A stretch of DNA of 64,000 bases from Oscheius sp. JU75 (taxonomy: Eukaryota; Nematoda; Chromadorea; Rhabditida; Rhabditidae), in contig JASJZC010000005.1 in assembly GCA_037178855.1 (NCBI GenBank), forward strand, positions 496,001-560,000, written 5' to 3'. The notes below the pieces were generated by a model that saw nothing but the letters and a program-made list of their open reading frames with translations, did no database searches and was not told the origin of the DNA. This document shows, piece after piece, positions 34,083 to 46,367 of this stretch (the first letter of the stretch is position 1; every line of letters begins with the position of its first letter). The translations under genes and the position numbers were made by a program.

Positions 34083-34922
34083 GTGAGTGATGCTTATAAA
34101 CTGGACATAGGCTCTGAATTGGAAATTGGACCTGTAAGGATACATAGGATAGTTGTGAAACATAAAACTCGACAGTGATAGAATGTAGGGAGACGGAGTG
34201 AATGGCAGTTACAGTGCTAGTCTGCGTGACTATTCTTTCCAACCCGACAGAGCATAGGAAAGAAAAGTACCACTACAGATCTTCTGCTCGAAAAGCAAGA
34301 GACACGGAAAGTGATAGTGGACAATAAACCGTAACTAGACTGGAACAGAGTCAGAGAAACTACTGATCAAAAAGAAAAAAGATCAGATGGGAACTCGTAG
34401 AAGGACAAGGGCAAAACGACAGCCACAGATTAACAGGGACAGTTCTAGTCTTTGCAATTGGATACAGGAACACTAAAAAAGTCAACAGAAACTAGCACGA
34501 AGCTAGAACTACGAGGACAGCAAAAAAAAACAGTATCCAGGCCTTTTACGCCTGTAGCTTCCACCGTATCTAAGCAGACATTCAGTCTTCTTGTACATTT
34601 CAACTACTTTCATTCAGTAGTTCCACGCAATACGCAGTAGCATAGCTCGTAATCTTGCTCTCTTTGCATCACTGGTCCAGCTTCCATTCTTCTGAAATCC
34701 TCGAACAACAACCTTTTAAAAACTATCTCTGCTTCTGTCAATCTCTCTTTTCAACGAATTTGGACGCGGATCAGAGCACTCAGTGGAAGAGCCCAAAAGG
34801 GCCAAGAAGACTGAGCATGACACCATCTTTGACAAATGGTTGGTACTCGTGGCGGATTCACAGGTAGCTGTCACATTGCGTTCTCTTCATCGAATACAAA
34901 ACGCAAGGAAATGTGTGCGGCG
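34083..34922. other. no firm gene
   Basis: It includes the exon-like piece near 34780-34863 described with the candidate first exon; nothing else is supported. Confidence 0.3.
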
Positions 34923-35252
34923 CTACTATCTGCAATGTCTACTGTCTCTATCTACCTGTGTCTACTGTAGAAGAAAGTACTAACCTTGGAGAAGAGTCGG
35001 AGACGAGAAGCCTGGCGGGAAGTAGACTAAAAACTTCGGAAGCTAGACGAAAGCTAACCGCGAATGCGAACAAAGTTGCAAAAACTTTTAGAAAATTTCT
35101 GTAGCTTTCCCAACTTTTGGCAATTATGCTATCGAAGCTTTTAGTCTACAAAGAACTTCCCGCCAGGATTCTCGTCTCCGTCTCTTCTCCAAGGCCAGTA
35201 AACTCTACTTTTCCTCACACTACACAGAGACAGTAGACATTGCGAACAGTAG
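34923..35252. mobile_element. 330-bp fold-back MITE
   Basis: The ends are inverted repeats of about 120 bp with some mismatches: both arms run CTACT.., then GCAATGTCTACTGTCTCT, later CCTTGGAGAAGAG and CCTGGCGGGAAGT. No coding capacity. Target duplication unclear. Confidence 0.6.
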
Positions 35253-35439
35253 TGCCACAGTCCATTTCTGCGTATTGTTATGATGAAGAGCCGACAATAA
35301 GGGCAAGGCTAGTGTATCCGCCACCTGCCAGTTGCTATCGAAAAATTGGGTCCTTGCTCAGTCTTTCTGGCTGCTTGGGCTCTTCCATGGATCCACAGCG
35401 GTGTTTGGTACAGTTCATGGAATCCCGCGGGACCAAATA

Positions 35440-36724
35440 CAGGGTGACGCATAATTACGGATACAGGAAAAAGAGGTCGTGGTAAGCGACTCGGGTCATT
35501 ATTTGACTCTGGACAACAACAAATATATTCATTGAACAGCTAGAAATAATATTCAGCATCAAATTTCAATATATCCTCCATCCGCATCCACGCAGGCCTT
35601 GAGGCGCTTCGGGAAGGCATCCACTGTGGCGCGCAGGTACTGTCCGTCGAGCTCATCCCAAGCTTTTTGCTGGGCGTCTTTCAGCGATTGAAGCGTTGAA
35701 TGGGGTTTTGAGCAGGCTTTGGCTTCCAAGACCGACCAGACGCTGTAGTCAAGTGGATTGAGATCAGGAGAATTGGAGGGCCACTCTTGAGCTGAGATGA
35801 ATCCTGGGAAGCTCTGGCGACAGAAGTCTTGAACAATACGAGCTTTGTGAGCGGGGGCCGAGTCCTGTTGATATGTCCACGGCTTGTTTTGAAAGTGTGT
35901 TTGAGCCCACGGCAAAACTTCAGTACGAAGAAGGTCAAGATAATTGGCACTGTTCACTTTTACACCTTGTGGCACGAAAATGAGTGGCGTTTTTCCGTTG
36001 CTTGTGATTCCTGTGAAAACCATGACGGATTGAGGATGAGATTTACGGCTAATGACGGTATGAGGTCTTGATTTTGCGTAGATTCGATCGTTTTGCTTGT
36101 TGAGAACTTGCTCTACCGTGAAAACCTTCTCGTCCGTGAAAAGAATCGAAAGATGAGCATCTTGACGGCATCTGCGCAACAATCCCTTGCATCTGTCTTT
36201 CCGCTGCTGTTTCATGGCATCCGTAAGGATATGGGCTTTATTTTTCTTGTAAGCTTTGAGTTTAAGCTTGTCCTTGACAATTCTTTGCATTGACCTCAGC
36301 GAAATTCCCAAGTTTCGAGAAAGACCTCGGATGGAGCGCGCCGGGTTGTGACGAAGGCGGCCACGAACTAACTTTACATTTGCTGGGGTGACGATAGAAT
36401 GACGCCTTCCTCGTCCGGAACGATCAGAAGTGGTACCCAGCTCCTTGAACCTTCGGATGGTAGTATATACAAGGTTTCTTGGGCAATTCAGACGTTTCTG
36501 GATCTCCCGCGCCGAGCGACCTTCCTTGTGGAACTTAACAATTGATTCGCGATGGACAGAGGGCTTTGTCATTCTCAAAATAGCACATGTAATGACATAA
36601 GACCGAAGAATATTATTCAAATAAATAAAGGAACTTTTAAAAACCACAAATGGAGAAGATTCTGGCTCAAAAAAAAGTAAAAACGCGCCCGCGCATCGTG
36701 TATTCGTAATTATGCGTCACCCTG
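35440..36724 (-). mobile_element. complete mariner-superfamily transposon, 1285 bp
   Basis: Terminal inverted repeats of about 25 bp begin CAGGGTGACGCATAATTACG on both sides with a couple of mismatches further in. They are flanked by TA at 35438-35439 and 36725-36726. It holds one uninterrupted transposase gene. A truncated sibling lies at 21401-21746. Confidence 0.92.
35559..36572 (-). CDS. DD37D mariner-type transposase, intact
   Basis: The transposase cuts and pastes the surrounding element at TA sites. Start chosen at 36572 (MTKPSVHRE), 25 codons inside the longest frame, because the upstream residues look non-coding; 337 residues. An N-terminal paired helix-turn-helix region (REIQKRLNCPRNLVYTTIRR, then IRGLSRNLGISLRSMQRIV) precedes the catalytic core. 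Asp147 lies in FTDEK, Asp237 in QQDSAPAH and Asp275 in SPDLNPLDYSVW; 37 residues separate the last two, the DD37D spacing of maT-like elements. No stop or shift interrupts the frame and both terminal repeats are present, so the copy may be young or active. Confidence 0.93.
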   Translation of the reverse strand: MTKPSVHRESIVKFHKEGRSAREIQKRLNCPRNLVYTTIRRFKELGTTSDRSGRGRRHSIVTPANVKLVRGRLRHNPARSIRGLSRNLGISLRSMQRIVKDKLKLKAYKKNKAHILTDAMKQQRKDRCKGLLRRCRQDAHLSILFTDEKVFTVEQVLNKQNDRIYAKSRPHTVISRKSHPQSVMVFTGITSNGKTPLIFVPQGVKVNSANYLDLLRTEVLPWAQTHFQNKPWTYQQDSAPAHKARIVQDFCRQSFPGFISAQEWPSNSPDLNPLDYSVWSVLEAKACSKPHSTLQSLKDAQQKAWDELDGQYLRATVDAFPKRLKACVDADGGYIEI

Positions 36725-39711
36725 TAGAGAAGACCGATAGTGCTCTGATCCAGCGCCCAAAATGTTTTGTGACAGTAAGCAGACAGACAGAAGTAGAGAC
36801 ACTTTCAATTTGAGTGTTACTTGAGATTTTCAAGAGAGTGGAAATATTCGGGCCAGCACTAAAGAGAGAACGAGAAGAGCACCACTGCGTAAGTTGCGAC
36901 TTCACGCTAGTTTCTGTTCACTTCGTTTATGTTGCTGAATCATTTGTTCTCCGTCCCTGTCCCTATCTTTGTGATCCTGCGTTTGTGTCCTTGTCTCGTT
37001 GTCCTAGTCTCTTCTCAGAACAACAACTGTTCTTTGGTCTGGAAAAGATGCCCTTCGTCAGAGCAGAGGGCCTCCCCTGGCTGGGTCTCTCCCTCTCTCT
37101 TTCACGTGTGCAGGCCCATTGATGTATGCTAGCACTTGTCTCTCAGTCTCTCAAAGGGGGCGTGGCCCAAAAGGCTGTACTCTCTCGCCTCGTACTAAAT
37201 AGTCTACCCGTCTTTTCCAAAACACAATGGTAGAAAATCCTCTCCGGAAAATGGCCAAGCCCACACCCGTATACCCTCGGACCCACAGTCTGAGTTCTTT
37301 GTCGACCTTGATGCTGGTAAGCGTTAGAGTTTTTTGTTGCGGGGATTGGGGGAAGTAAACAACTTTTCGGGAGTGGGATTGGAACGGCGCCGGGCAGGCA
37401 CAGAGCGAGTGTGTGTGTGTCAGCTGATTGTGTCCACGGGTGGAAAACTTGTAAAAAGTCTGGGTGTGATGGAAATAACCTGGGAAATACTCGACAATCG
37501 AGAGGCAAAGAGACTGAGGGACATAGAAACTTTGTCAGTTGTTTGAGCCGCATAGTACTTTTTCATGAAGAACAGTAACATCTTCTGATGCTCCAAGACT
37601 CTGTACAGTACGTGAAACACAAATTATTGCTTTTCTCGATCTCGTTGTAATTTCCATTCAACTTCAAATCTCTATCTCATTCGTGAAACACAAAATTCTT
37701 GCTTTTATATTTTTTTTCGTTTTATTTGCAGTCGATTCAGCAAGAAATTTTAGACTTTCCAAGCCTCTATTCTCCTTGTCAAACGCATAAGTTTGGCAAT
37801 TACCTATTTTAGACATACTCCCGCTCCGGTTTGCTTGTTATGTGTTTTACTTCTTGCACGATTATAGCATCCAGAAAGTAAATTCCTCAAAAAATAGCGT
37901 TCTTCAACTCTTCAGTATGTCAATTGTGAAACACTCAACAGTGGTACTATCTGGTTTGATCTGATTTCCGATCGTTCGGGCTATATATGTCCTCATGCGC
38001 AAACGTTTTATTTCCTTCAAGTTTCAAGTATCCAGTGAATTTCTCTGCCTCTCATGTCTTTATGTGAGGACTAAGGAAAACTAAAATATTCTTTTCCCAA
38101 CTTGCACTAAGTTTCTCCTATCTTGAACTTGACAGTACTCTATTTTTAAATCTACTTACCCCTTTTTGATATGTTGCTGCCATTCTTGATCCCAAATTTT
38201 AATAATATGCCTTTTTGAGAAGTAATCCCTACAAGGTATTGAATTCTGTTTTTGTTCCACCGTATATGAGTGAACGGATGAATGGCGCAGTTTTTTCAAA
38301 AGGGTCTCGCAACGAAGTACCCTGAAAATCACTTGTTTCTTTTTTTTGGGTGCTTTACACTCCATTTTTCGGTTTTTATATGTTTTTAACTGATTCGCTG
38401 TCAAGTTTCACCTTAGCATAGCCTACTTTGTTAGGAAAACTATAGAGGAAAATGGAGAAGAAAAAATGGTCGTACAAGGTCAAAACAGCGTTTCGTCAAT
38501 AACCTCCATTCTTTTTGGTAATTTCTCTGCGAAAGTAGACGATTCCAGAGCGAAACTTGACGGCGAATCGATTGAGCATACTTAAAAATCAAGAAAATAA
38601 GTGTAAAGCACCGGAAAAAGCAAAAGGTTTTATTCTTCAGGGAACGTCGTTGCATAACAAATCAGAAGTAAGTCTCGAATTCGATTCTAAAAAGTCTTGA
38701 ATATAAAAAAAAAGACGGTCCCTCTCTTTCTCACAACAATTTTCGAAAGACAGAAAATCGAAACCGTGTTTGCGTCTAGACAAGACCGCGCCCCACGATC
38801 TGTTTTCTATTGACTGTTAATCGTGTGAAAGTTGTATAATACTGGACGTCATTGACGTCAAGAATCGCTCTCTCCTTTAAAGAGGATAGAGACAGTAAAC
38901 ATTTTCATGTTCTTTCGATTTTCTGTTGACTGCTTAAAAGAAAATCAGTAAGAAACATGTATACTTGTCTGAACTGAGACAAGAACAAAACTTTCTCACC
39001 CGATTTGTCACCTAAAGATCAAGCTGACTACTTTTAATTAGGTTGGATTATGAATAGTCGACTAATTGAATAGACGGAGACCGACAGTCACTTACCGAAA
39101 TGTTTCAAATAATTGGTATAAGTTGATAGTATACGTGAATCCCAATGATTCTTCTCTCGTTCTTATCCTACACATGCTCCCCTCTATGTCTCAGCATTCA
39201 AGGCATGTTTCATGAGCCCGTTATACCTTTCCAGCAGCAATTATGTGCTCTCTGTTTCATTTGAGTTGATAAGGACAAGGTTCTGGTGACAGAGTGCAAC
39301 TGGGAAAAATGGCAATTCGAAGACGTGTAAGGACGCTTCTGGTTGTAAAACTGTTCGAAAGACTCGTCCTATCCCATGTTTTACGACCGAAGAGGCTCCA
39401 AATACTCATCAGTACTCTCTCGAAAAGAACTCCTATACAGTACACATTATTTCCCCCCAAGGAAGAACACTATCTTGTCGAGGTACGCATAATAACCATT
39501 CTGATAAAACAATACAAGTTTTTTGATACTTATCGAAAGTGGTCAGTTGTGCCACGGTGCTACACCAGTACTTCTTCTACAAACTGTCATTTTGTCTTTT
39601 TTTTCCGAGGAGCACTCTTCTCGTAGATCAAAGATGGGAAGAACTAGGGGGACATAAATAAATGTACTACTCTTCCAAGCAATTTTACTTTCACCAGCAC
39701 GTGTCAACAAG
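36725..39711. other. long non-coding stretch
   Basis: No gene supported. It carries several TGAAACA/TGTTTCA motifs (37613, 37684, 37928, 39099, 39206) and short pyrimidine tracts. Frames such as 37143-37553 show no family resemblance. Confidence 0.4.
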
Positions 39712-39785
39712 TCGGCGCAATTGGCGCAATGGCAGGCGGCGCCGGTACCAATCAAAGGACCCCAAGTTCGTTCCCCGCCTCGGCG
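39712..39785 (+). repeat. tRNA-like sequence (pseudogene or SINE head)
   Basis: TGGCGCAATGG (A box) at 39722-39732 and AGTTCGTTCCC (imperfect B box) at 39765-39775, 32 bp apart in GC-rich sequence. A full cloverleaf could not be confirmed. Confidence 0.3.
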
Positions 39786-40299
39786 CAAACAAGTCCTTGA
39801 AGGTCGGTAATTTTGGAAGCTTTACGGAGCAAATGTACTCCTAGAAAAGGTTGGGCAACTTTGGAACGTGTATGCCCCTGCAACCTGGCGACAAATTTTT
39901 ACTTTGGATAAATCCACTTTTTTGTTTCATTTTGCCATGACAAATCTATTCTGGGTGAGCAAAATATGTTGGATCTCAGGTTTAATCTACTAACTGCCAT
40001 TTATTCGACTGTTACAGCAATTTACAGCTTCGTTGTTGTACTCTGCCTGAAAGAATAGGGTCCCGCGTTATTTACTTCTTCACTTTATCTTATCAGTCCT
40101 GTCAGTTTACTTTGTGTATGCAGAGACCAGACAGCTGGCTAGGACTTTATCAACACAAAGGAAATGTGGGGGATAGGAGAATGGGAAATTTTTTTTGCCT
40201 GTTCAAAGTTTGGCAGCGCCGATGAAGTAATTTTGATTTTACTTCTAAAGAAAAAATCTTGAAGGCTTGGAAATCTCTTTCAAAAACGGTTACAAGTTT

Positions 40300-41410
40300 G
40301 GTAGAAGAAAATGTTGCATCCGTTCCACATAGTCGTTCTGAGCTGGCTATACTGTTCGAGACATGCACTACAGTTCTTAAGGTTTTTTACCCAAATGTTT
40401 CATCCATATCATATACTTCGCAATTTCATGTGGTTTCCAATTATCCCTTGACGATGTTTGAACAAACAAAAAACTTTTCCTCATACTCCACAACAAAAAT
40501 GTTTCACCCGTACCATAGTCTTTCTACTATTACTGATTTCAATCACTTTAGCTTAGCTATTGTTAGAGAAAATGTGTCATCCGTACCAGCCTTTCTAATT
40601 TTACTAATTTCATTGCTTATGCTACCGCTTGAAGAGACACGAAGAGACACCCACACCATTTTCTCTCTTCCAGTTTTATATTACCAATTAGCGGACATTT
40701 CGGAAATATATCTCTTATATGGAGCTATTGAAAAATGTTTCACGAATACTGTATAGTATTCCTACTTTGGTCATCCACCTTCAACATCTCTACTTCTGTC
40801 AAAGAAAATGTTTCACCCGTATCATATTGGCTCTCGTTCTGTGTTTTCAGTACGTGATCATATTATCACAAATAGAGAAACATACTCGTTAGATAGTTAC
40901 TGAAAAAATGTTTCACTTGTAGTCTCTCCATTTTCAGACACGTTCGGAGACCACATAGAATCTCGTATATGTATTTACTGTTTCCCGACTTTATGGTATC
41001 TCAACTTTAGTAGTTTTCAATGTACTTCTAGTTCTGTCAGAGAAAATGGTCATCTTTACCATATATTTCCTTTTCTGTCCTTTGAAAAATGTTCCACCCA
41101 TACCGCATAGTCTCTCCACTGTTACTGTTTTCAATAAATCTACAACAAAGAAAAGTTATATCAGCCGTACCGTATAATCTCCTAGTTTTGTCTCCCAGCT
41201 TATAGCGCACCCAAAGTTGACTTGTCAACCAATATATTCAATAACTGTTTTTTAACAACAAAACTTCTGGACAACTAATTGGCTCGCTTCTGTTTCATGG
41301 CCACGGACAAATAAACAAACAGACAGAGTCCTCCACAGAAACCAGATAGTAGAGATGTGTTTCACCCATACCATATAGTCTTCCGTTCTACATTTTTCAA
41401 TGTGTTATCT
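40300..41410 (+). repeat. degenerate tandem array of TGTTTCA-CCCGTACC units
   Basis: At least nine units spaced roughly 70-170 bp share AAAATGTTTCA followed by CCCGTACCATATAGTC or close variants (near 40311, 40398, 40499, 40572, 40737, 40809, 40910, 41089, 41357). The TGTTTCA core matches the core of the nematode 21U-RNA promoter motif. The long open frame at 40259-40756 runs through these units and is not treated as a gene. Confidence 0.6.
41195..41355 (-). mobile_element. internally deleted Helitron copy
   Basis: The 5' end TCTCTACTATCT after an A (41355/41356) and the body (TTGGCTCGCTTCTG, CCACGGACAAA, GCGCACCCAAAGTTGAC) match 16327-16812. The 3' side stops at an AGCTGG without a clear hairpin. 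Confidence 0.65.
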
Positions 41411-44400
41411 TGGGTTCCCCGTTTTCATACAAATAATTTTCAACTTACCGTTCGAACCAGAAAATTTTCAATATATCCGATAAACCCATCTTCTCAAAGT
41501 TGTTTATAATGCTATTCCCCCTCCTTCTTTTTGCATCTCCCCCGTTTTCTGCCAACAACACAAACCGCGAGAGACAACGTAGCGCCCGATGTTGTCAACA
41601 TCGGCACACACACACGGAGGCCAACGCGGAAATTGTTTGTTTTTCTCTGTCCTCTCTCCGCTCTCTCACTGCGGCTCTCCTCATTTGTTGCGATCTCTGC
41701 CAACTTCTCTAACAACACACACGTGGGGCAAAGAGGGGAGGGCCGGGTCATGCGCACTTGTGTTGTTTACTCGTCTATTTCTCTGTCACTGACCCTCAGA
41801 GCTTATTCAGAGCAACTTTTTCTCTGTCTCTCCATTTCTCTATCTCTCTATATCTCTGTCTCTCCGTCCCCCTGTCTATCTCACAGTCTCTATGTCTCTC
41901 TGTCTTTCTGTCTTTCTATCTCTCAATCCAGCTCACTTGACCTTCCCCTTACCGTACCCCTATCTCTCTCCCTGTAGCCCTAGAGTAAACCTGTTGACAT
42001 TTGGCCAAGTGAGAGAGATCTCAAGAATAGATTGGTTTGAATGAGAGAGAAGAGTGACCCAAGCCACAGATCGTAAACAGCAGGCCGGTGGTAAACACAC
42101 ACAAGCGGCGGTTGTTATTTTGGCAGAATGCCAGGGTGAGAGGGTCTAGACACACACAATAGTTGCGAAAGATTCAAGTAGAATGCAAATAAACAGTGAC
42201 AGTATGTGTATTTTGGGGGTAGGTTACTGTAGATAATAGTGAGTCTGACAGAAAAACGGTTTCATCCTTTCATGTTTCAAAATACAGTAAGAGTGCAATA
42301 TAAGCAAATTAGTAAACTTCTTAAAATTATCAAGCTAGCTAAAGTTAAGAAAGAGAAAAAGAAAGAGAAAAGGGAAGAAAAAGTTGGGAAGTAAACATGT
42401 TTCATTTCAAGTATAAAGACAGAAGGGGCTTATAAGTTGCAGTTTATCGATCATCGGGTATTGGCTTCGAATTATTTGAGAAGGTAGCTCAGTCAGAAAC
42501 TGGTAGTCATTCGGTATTCTGTTCTCAAGTTTACTTTATCACATGAGTGCATGAGGTGATCGATCTTCTATCCCACCATCCTGTTCCCATCTCTCTCGAT
42601 TGCTCTGCAAACTTGGCAAGCAGAACAAAAGCTATAGTCTGCTCAGAAAAAAGGAAAGCATTTTTCAAATTGGCCCGCCCAGCGGTTTTCGCTGCTCCTT
42701 TTCTTGCCACATACTTTTTTAAAACATTTAATACTTTTACCTTTCGACAGCAACTATCTGAGCGGTTCTTTGCTTTCGCACCCCATAAGATGGTTGAAGC
42801 GTAAAAGTATCAAAAAGTTTCAATCAGGAGCTATGTAAATGAAAAGCACGTCTGAATAATGGGTGAGCTCAGAATAAATACGATAATGTTTCAAGATCTG
42901 TATACATACTCTACAGCAAAACTATTCCCTAATGCCACGGTTACATTAGTTGTCAAAACATCAGAAAATCGATTTCTGCCTCCTTCTAAACAACAGTTGT
43001 ATCAAAAGAGTGAGAGTGGTGTTGGTTGTTTGTTGTTTACGCTGGTTGACCCAGTCCGTCTCTAGGTCGGGGGGTGAGTGCCACCTTGTTCTTATAGCCT
43101 TAGCCTCATTCCTCTAAATCCTTCCCACAAAAGCCCACACAGCTTGTTTGTGTTTGGTTGCGGGGTGAGAGTGAGAGACAGCGTTCCGCTGTCCTACTTG
43201 TCTCCTAATCGCAATCTCAGACACTGGATTTCTCTGTCTCTATCTCTCCGCCCCTTTTCCCTCCTTGCTTCCTGTCGAAACTTTTGTTTATTTCCATGAC
43301 TCAATTTCCTTTCCCCCATTCTGGGGGCCCTCTATAGACAACCACGGGGAGCCTTTTGGACGCGTGAATCATCCATGCAGACGGCGCATAAACAGCACAT
43401 TGGATTGCTGTTTTCCTTGTTTTGTCTTTCTGTTTGTTCCCTCCTCTTCTGCCTTTTTCGTGACTATGAACTGCCTCTCTGCCTTTCATCTTCTATATTT
43501 CTCTTTCTCCCTGTCTCTTCTTTTTCTCTGTTTCTCTGCTTCTCTATCTCTCTTTCTCTGTTTCTCTTCAAAAGCTCTCTAAGGACTTTCTCAAGACACT
43601 TATTTCTATCCTCTGGATTGATAGGAGGCATGTTGCTTCCAGAGACAAAACAAAAATTACACTAGCCTGAGAGATTCTCGATCCTTCACAGGCATCACTA
43701 CTTCCTGCTTCCTACATTCTGCACTTTTTGGTTTCACCCTTTACCCATATCACCGGATCCTTACAATATGCGACTATCTTCATTTCTCTAAGCATATCTG
43801 CCTCTTCCATTTTTGGGAAGAATCTCATAAACTTTTTGTCTTTCAAATTATCGTCACCCTCTGTTCCGCCTGGGTCACAAGACCCGGGGCCGTGTGTGTT
43901 TACCACGACCCAGTTTAGAGAACAAGTGTGAAGACAACAAAAATCGCCTGGGCTTTTTAGCGAATTTGGGGGGGGGAGGGGGTCTGAACTGTTTCGGGAA
44001 AGAAAAGCCTAGTTCTAGACCCTTCAAGCTATTCAGAACACTCAAAAGCACTATTGAGTTTTGTTGCAATAACATAGCTGCTGATTTTATTTGTTCCTTG
44101 GTTCTTTGAAATTTCCGTATACCGAATTACTAGTGTCTTTCACATCCGGTGGCACACCGAATGTGGAAGATACCATGTTTTTTTTACGTACTTCTAGAAC
44201 GCACAATATAGAAGACAGTAAACTTCCAAATAGGTACTTACTGTAAACTCGCCAAATCTGTTCTCAAGAACACTCATAACAGATTTTCAGTTGTACAAAG
44301 GCCGTCTAGCATGTTTTGTTTCAAGCTCTCTTACTGTTTGCCAGTTGGAACATGCAACTGCCTTGTCTTGAATCTCCAATGTTTCAATTCCAATATATAA

Positions 44401-44449
44401 GAATTTCATGTTCGTAAAAACTGTTTATTCTCTCGCTTTAGCCTTTTAA
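41411..44449. other. non-coding, GC-richer islands and pyrimidine microsatellites
   Basis: 41540-42130 and 43000-43900 are GC-richer, with CA repeats and several GTAAACA-type sites (42068, 42086, 42386, 43036 complement). 41815-41970 and 43200-43570 are (CTCTGT)n-like tracts. A G-run lies at 43967-43980. They could be enhancers or alternative promoters of foxp; no exon is supported. Confidence 0.35.
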
Positions 44450-44666
44450 CCAGCTGCCGACGGCAGTTTCGCAGCCCTTTAGCTATGGCTTTAAACTTCT
44501 AACAGGCGGATGCGCCGCTTCCCTAGTAGCAGTTTATTCAACAGCTGGGTTGTTCCCTAGTCTTTTGGCACTAAATGACTTGTCAACGTTTTTAGATATT
44601 AGTGTCGACATACAATTGTGGGGACATCATGACAGATGGACACCATTGCGCTTTGGTAAAGAAAGA
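44450..44666 (-). mobile_element. non-autonomous Helitron, 217 bp
   Basis: Minus strand: TCTTTCTTTACC start after an A, 3' hairpin CTGCCGTCGGCAG and CTGG before a T. Same ends and size as 7529-7748. Confidence 0.75.
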
Positions 44667-46367
44667 TGTTTCAACTATCAGTCAAGAATCAATAACAATA
44701 TGACTATGCTATATATTGGTATCAAAACATTTTGCCCTGCAACTTGTCAATAATCCTTAGTGTTTCAACTCTAGTATATAAGACTGTATCGGATGGTTAT
44801 CTTGTAACTGCTACAACATTTTTCGAGCTTCTAAGGCATCTGGAACTGCACCGTTTTCAGTCCTATAAGAATCCTAACCTTCTACCAATTCTCACGACCC
44901 TTTCGCAAACAAAACCTGCTGCATTCTTTCTCCCCATTCCTTTTCATCCCCCTGTTTTTTGGGCTTTCATCCTGGGGGCGATCGCTGCCCGCAGCGATTC
45001 TTTTTTCGAGGTCAGCCACCGATTCTCATCATCTAACAGCCAACTTTTGTAGTCTTTCTATCATTTCCTTCCGAGAAAAACAAGGAAATCTCATCGTCCT
45101 TTTTGGCTTATCACTAGGATCCGATCCCTGGAGCTTAGCAAAAGTTGTTCCTCGTTGTTTTTTTTTGGGATTTTGAGAGGGAGGAAAATCTTTTTGCAGA
45201 ACTGAAACATGGATTTGTTGCTTTATTTTCAGCCATAGTCTCTATGTTATCAACTCTTCCGTATTGCCATTGAATTTTTGCATCTATTGAAACATTTGTC
45301 TCTCTGAGTCACTTTCCGATCCTAGACCCCTTTGCAAAAAAAAAAATTCACAACAAATCGAAACAATTACACAGCAGATGCTGGGGTCTAGACAAACAGC
45401 TGACTGTCCATTGGATCCGGTTTGGTTCCTTCACTCTCTACCATCTATCTCTCTCTCTGTCTCCCTTCAAAAAAGTAGGAGGAGGAAGTTTTTCGATTTT
45501 TGTTGTCATACTTGACGGTCGTTGGTTTGTTTTCGACACGGCCTCGGTTTATTCGGGTCCACTAGGTTGAGGCACACTCGCGTTCAACAACAAACAGACG
45601 TGCTGCTGCGTCTGTGGAAAGAGAGGACAACAAAAAGGACAGCTGGGCTTGTTTTTTTGGCACTGAAACTTATGGTAATTGTGTTTTTCGAATGGTCGAA
45701 GGTCGAAAAATATCAACAACAAGACCAAGAAGAAGTGCCGACCTTTTTGGAGTAACATATGAAGATTATGCAACATGAAAAAGTACACGAGAGTCTCAAC
45801 TTTGTTCCCTCCCAACCACTTTTGGGCTGTGCGAAACATATTAGTACTGCTCTACAGACTTGTTGAAAATGAAAAAAAGTGAACGAAAAATAGATGTTTT
45901 TGCGACTGTCATTGAACATGGAACTTTCCCTAACTTTTCCGAGTACCCTGAACTGAGGAGACAAATTTCCATGTGAGAAATGTTTTACCCGTACCCATAT
46001 CCAAAAGTTAACTGGGATTATAGGCTACGGCCGTCAGGCTGGTACAAAATTCCATCCCGGCGGAGACAGAGAGACACCGAATTCTACCGTATTGACAATT
46101 TTGGTTTACCGAAATGTTTCACCCGTACCACATAGCCTCCAAAGTTTTTCTATGTTATTCTGTTCTTTCCATCAGCGTCTCTTTCAAAATTTTCTTCTAT
46201 TCCCTTTCCAATTTCCTCATTTCTAAAGTTCGATAGCTTAATTGGGCAGGTGGTGCACAAAAAGAGTACTTTTAAAATCAAAAATGAGGTCTTTTTTCTG
46301 TTCCAAATGTTCCATGTTTCACAAATGAAATGTTTCCAAAATCGGCAGAAGACGAACTATTTTTCAG
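44667..46367. other. non-coding stretch upstream of the first firm FoxP exon
   Basis: Several TGTTTCA motifs (44668, 44757, 45204, 45288, 46111, 46313). No exon supported. Confidence 0.35.

Noticed and set aside
40259-40756. 165-codon open frame
   Set aside because: It runs through the degenerate tandem units; the composition follows the repeat and there is no domain or splice context.
41531-41977. Ser/Leu-rich frames in CTCTGT tracts (also 43375-43665, 47617-47979)
   Set aside because: Products of pyrimidine microsatellites read as protein.
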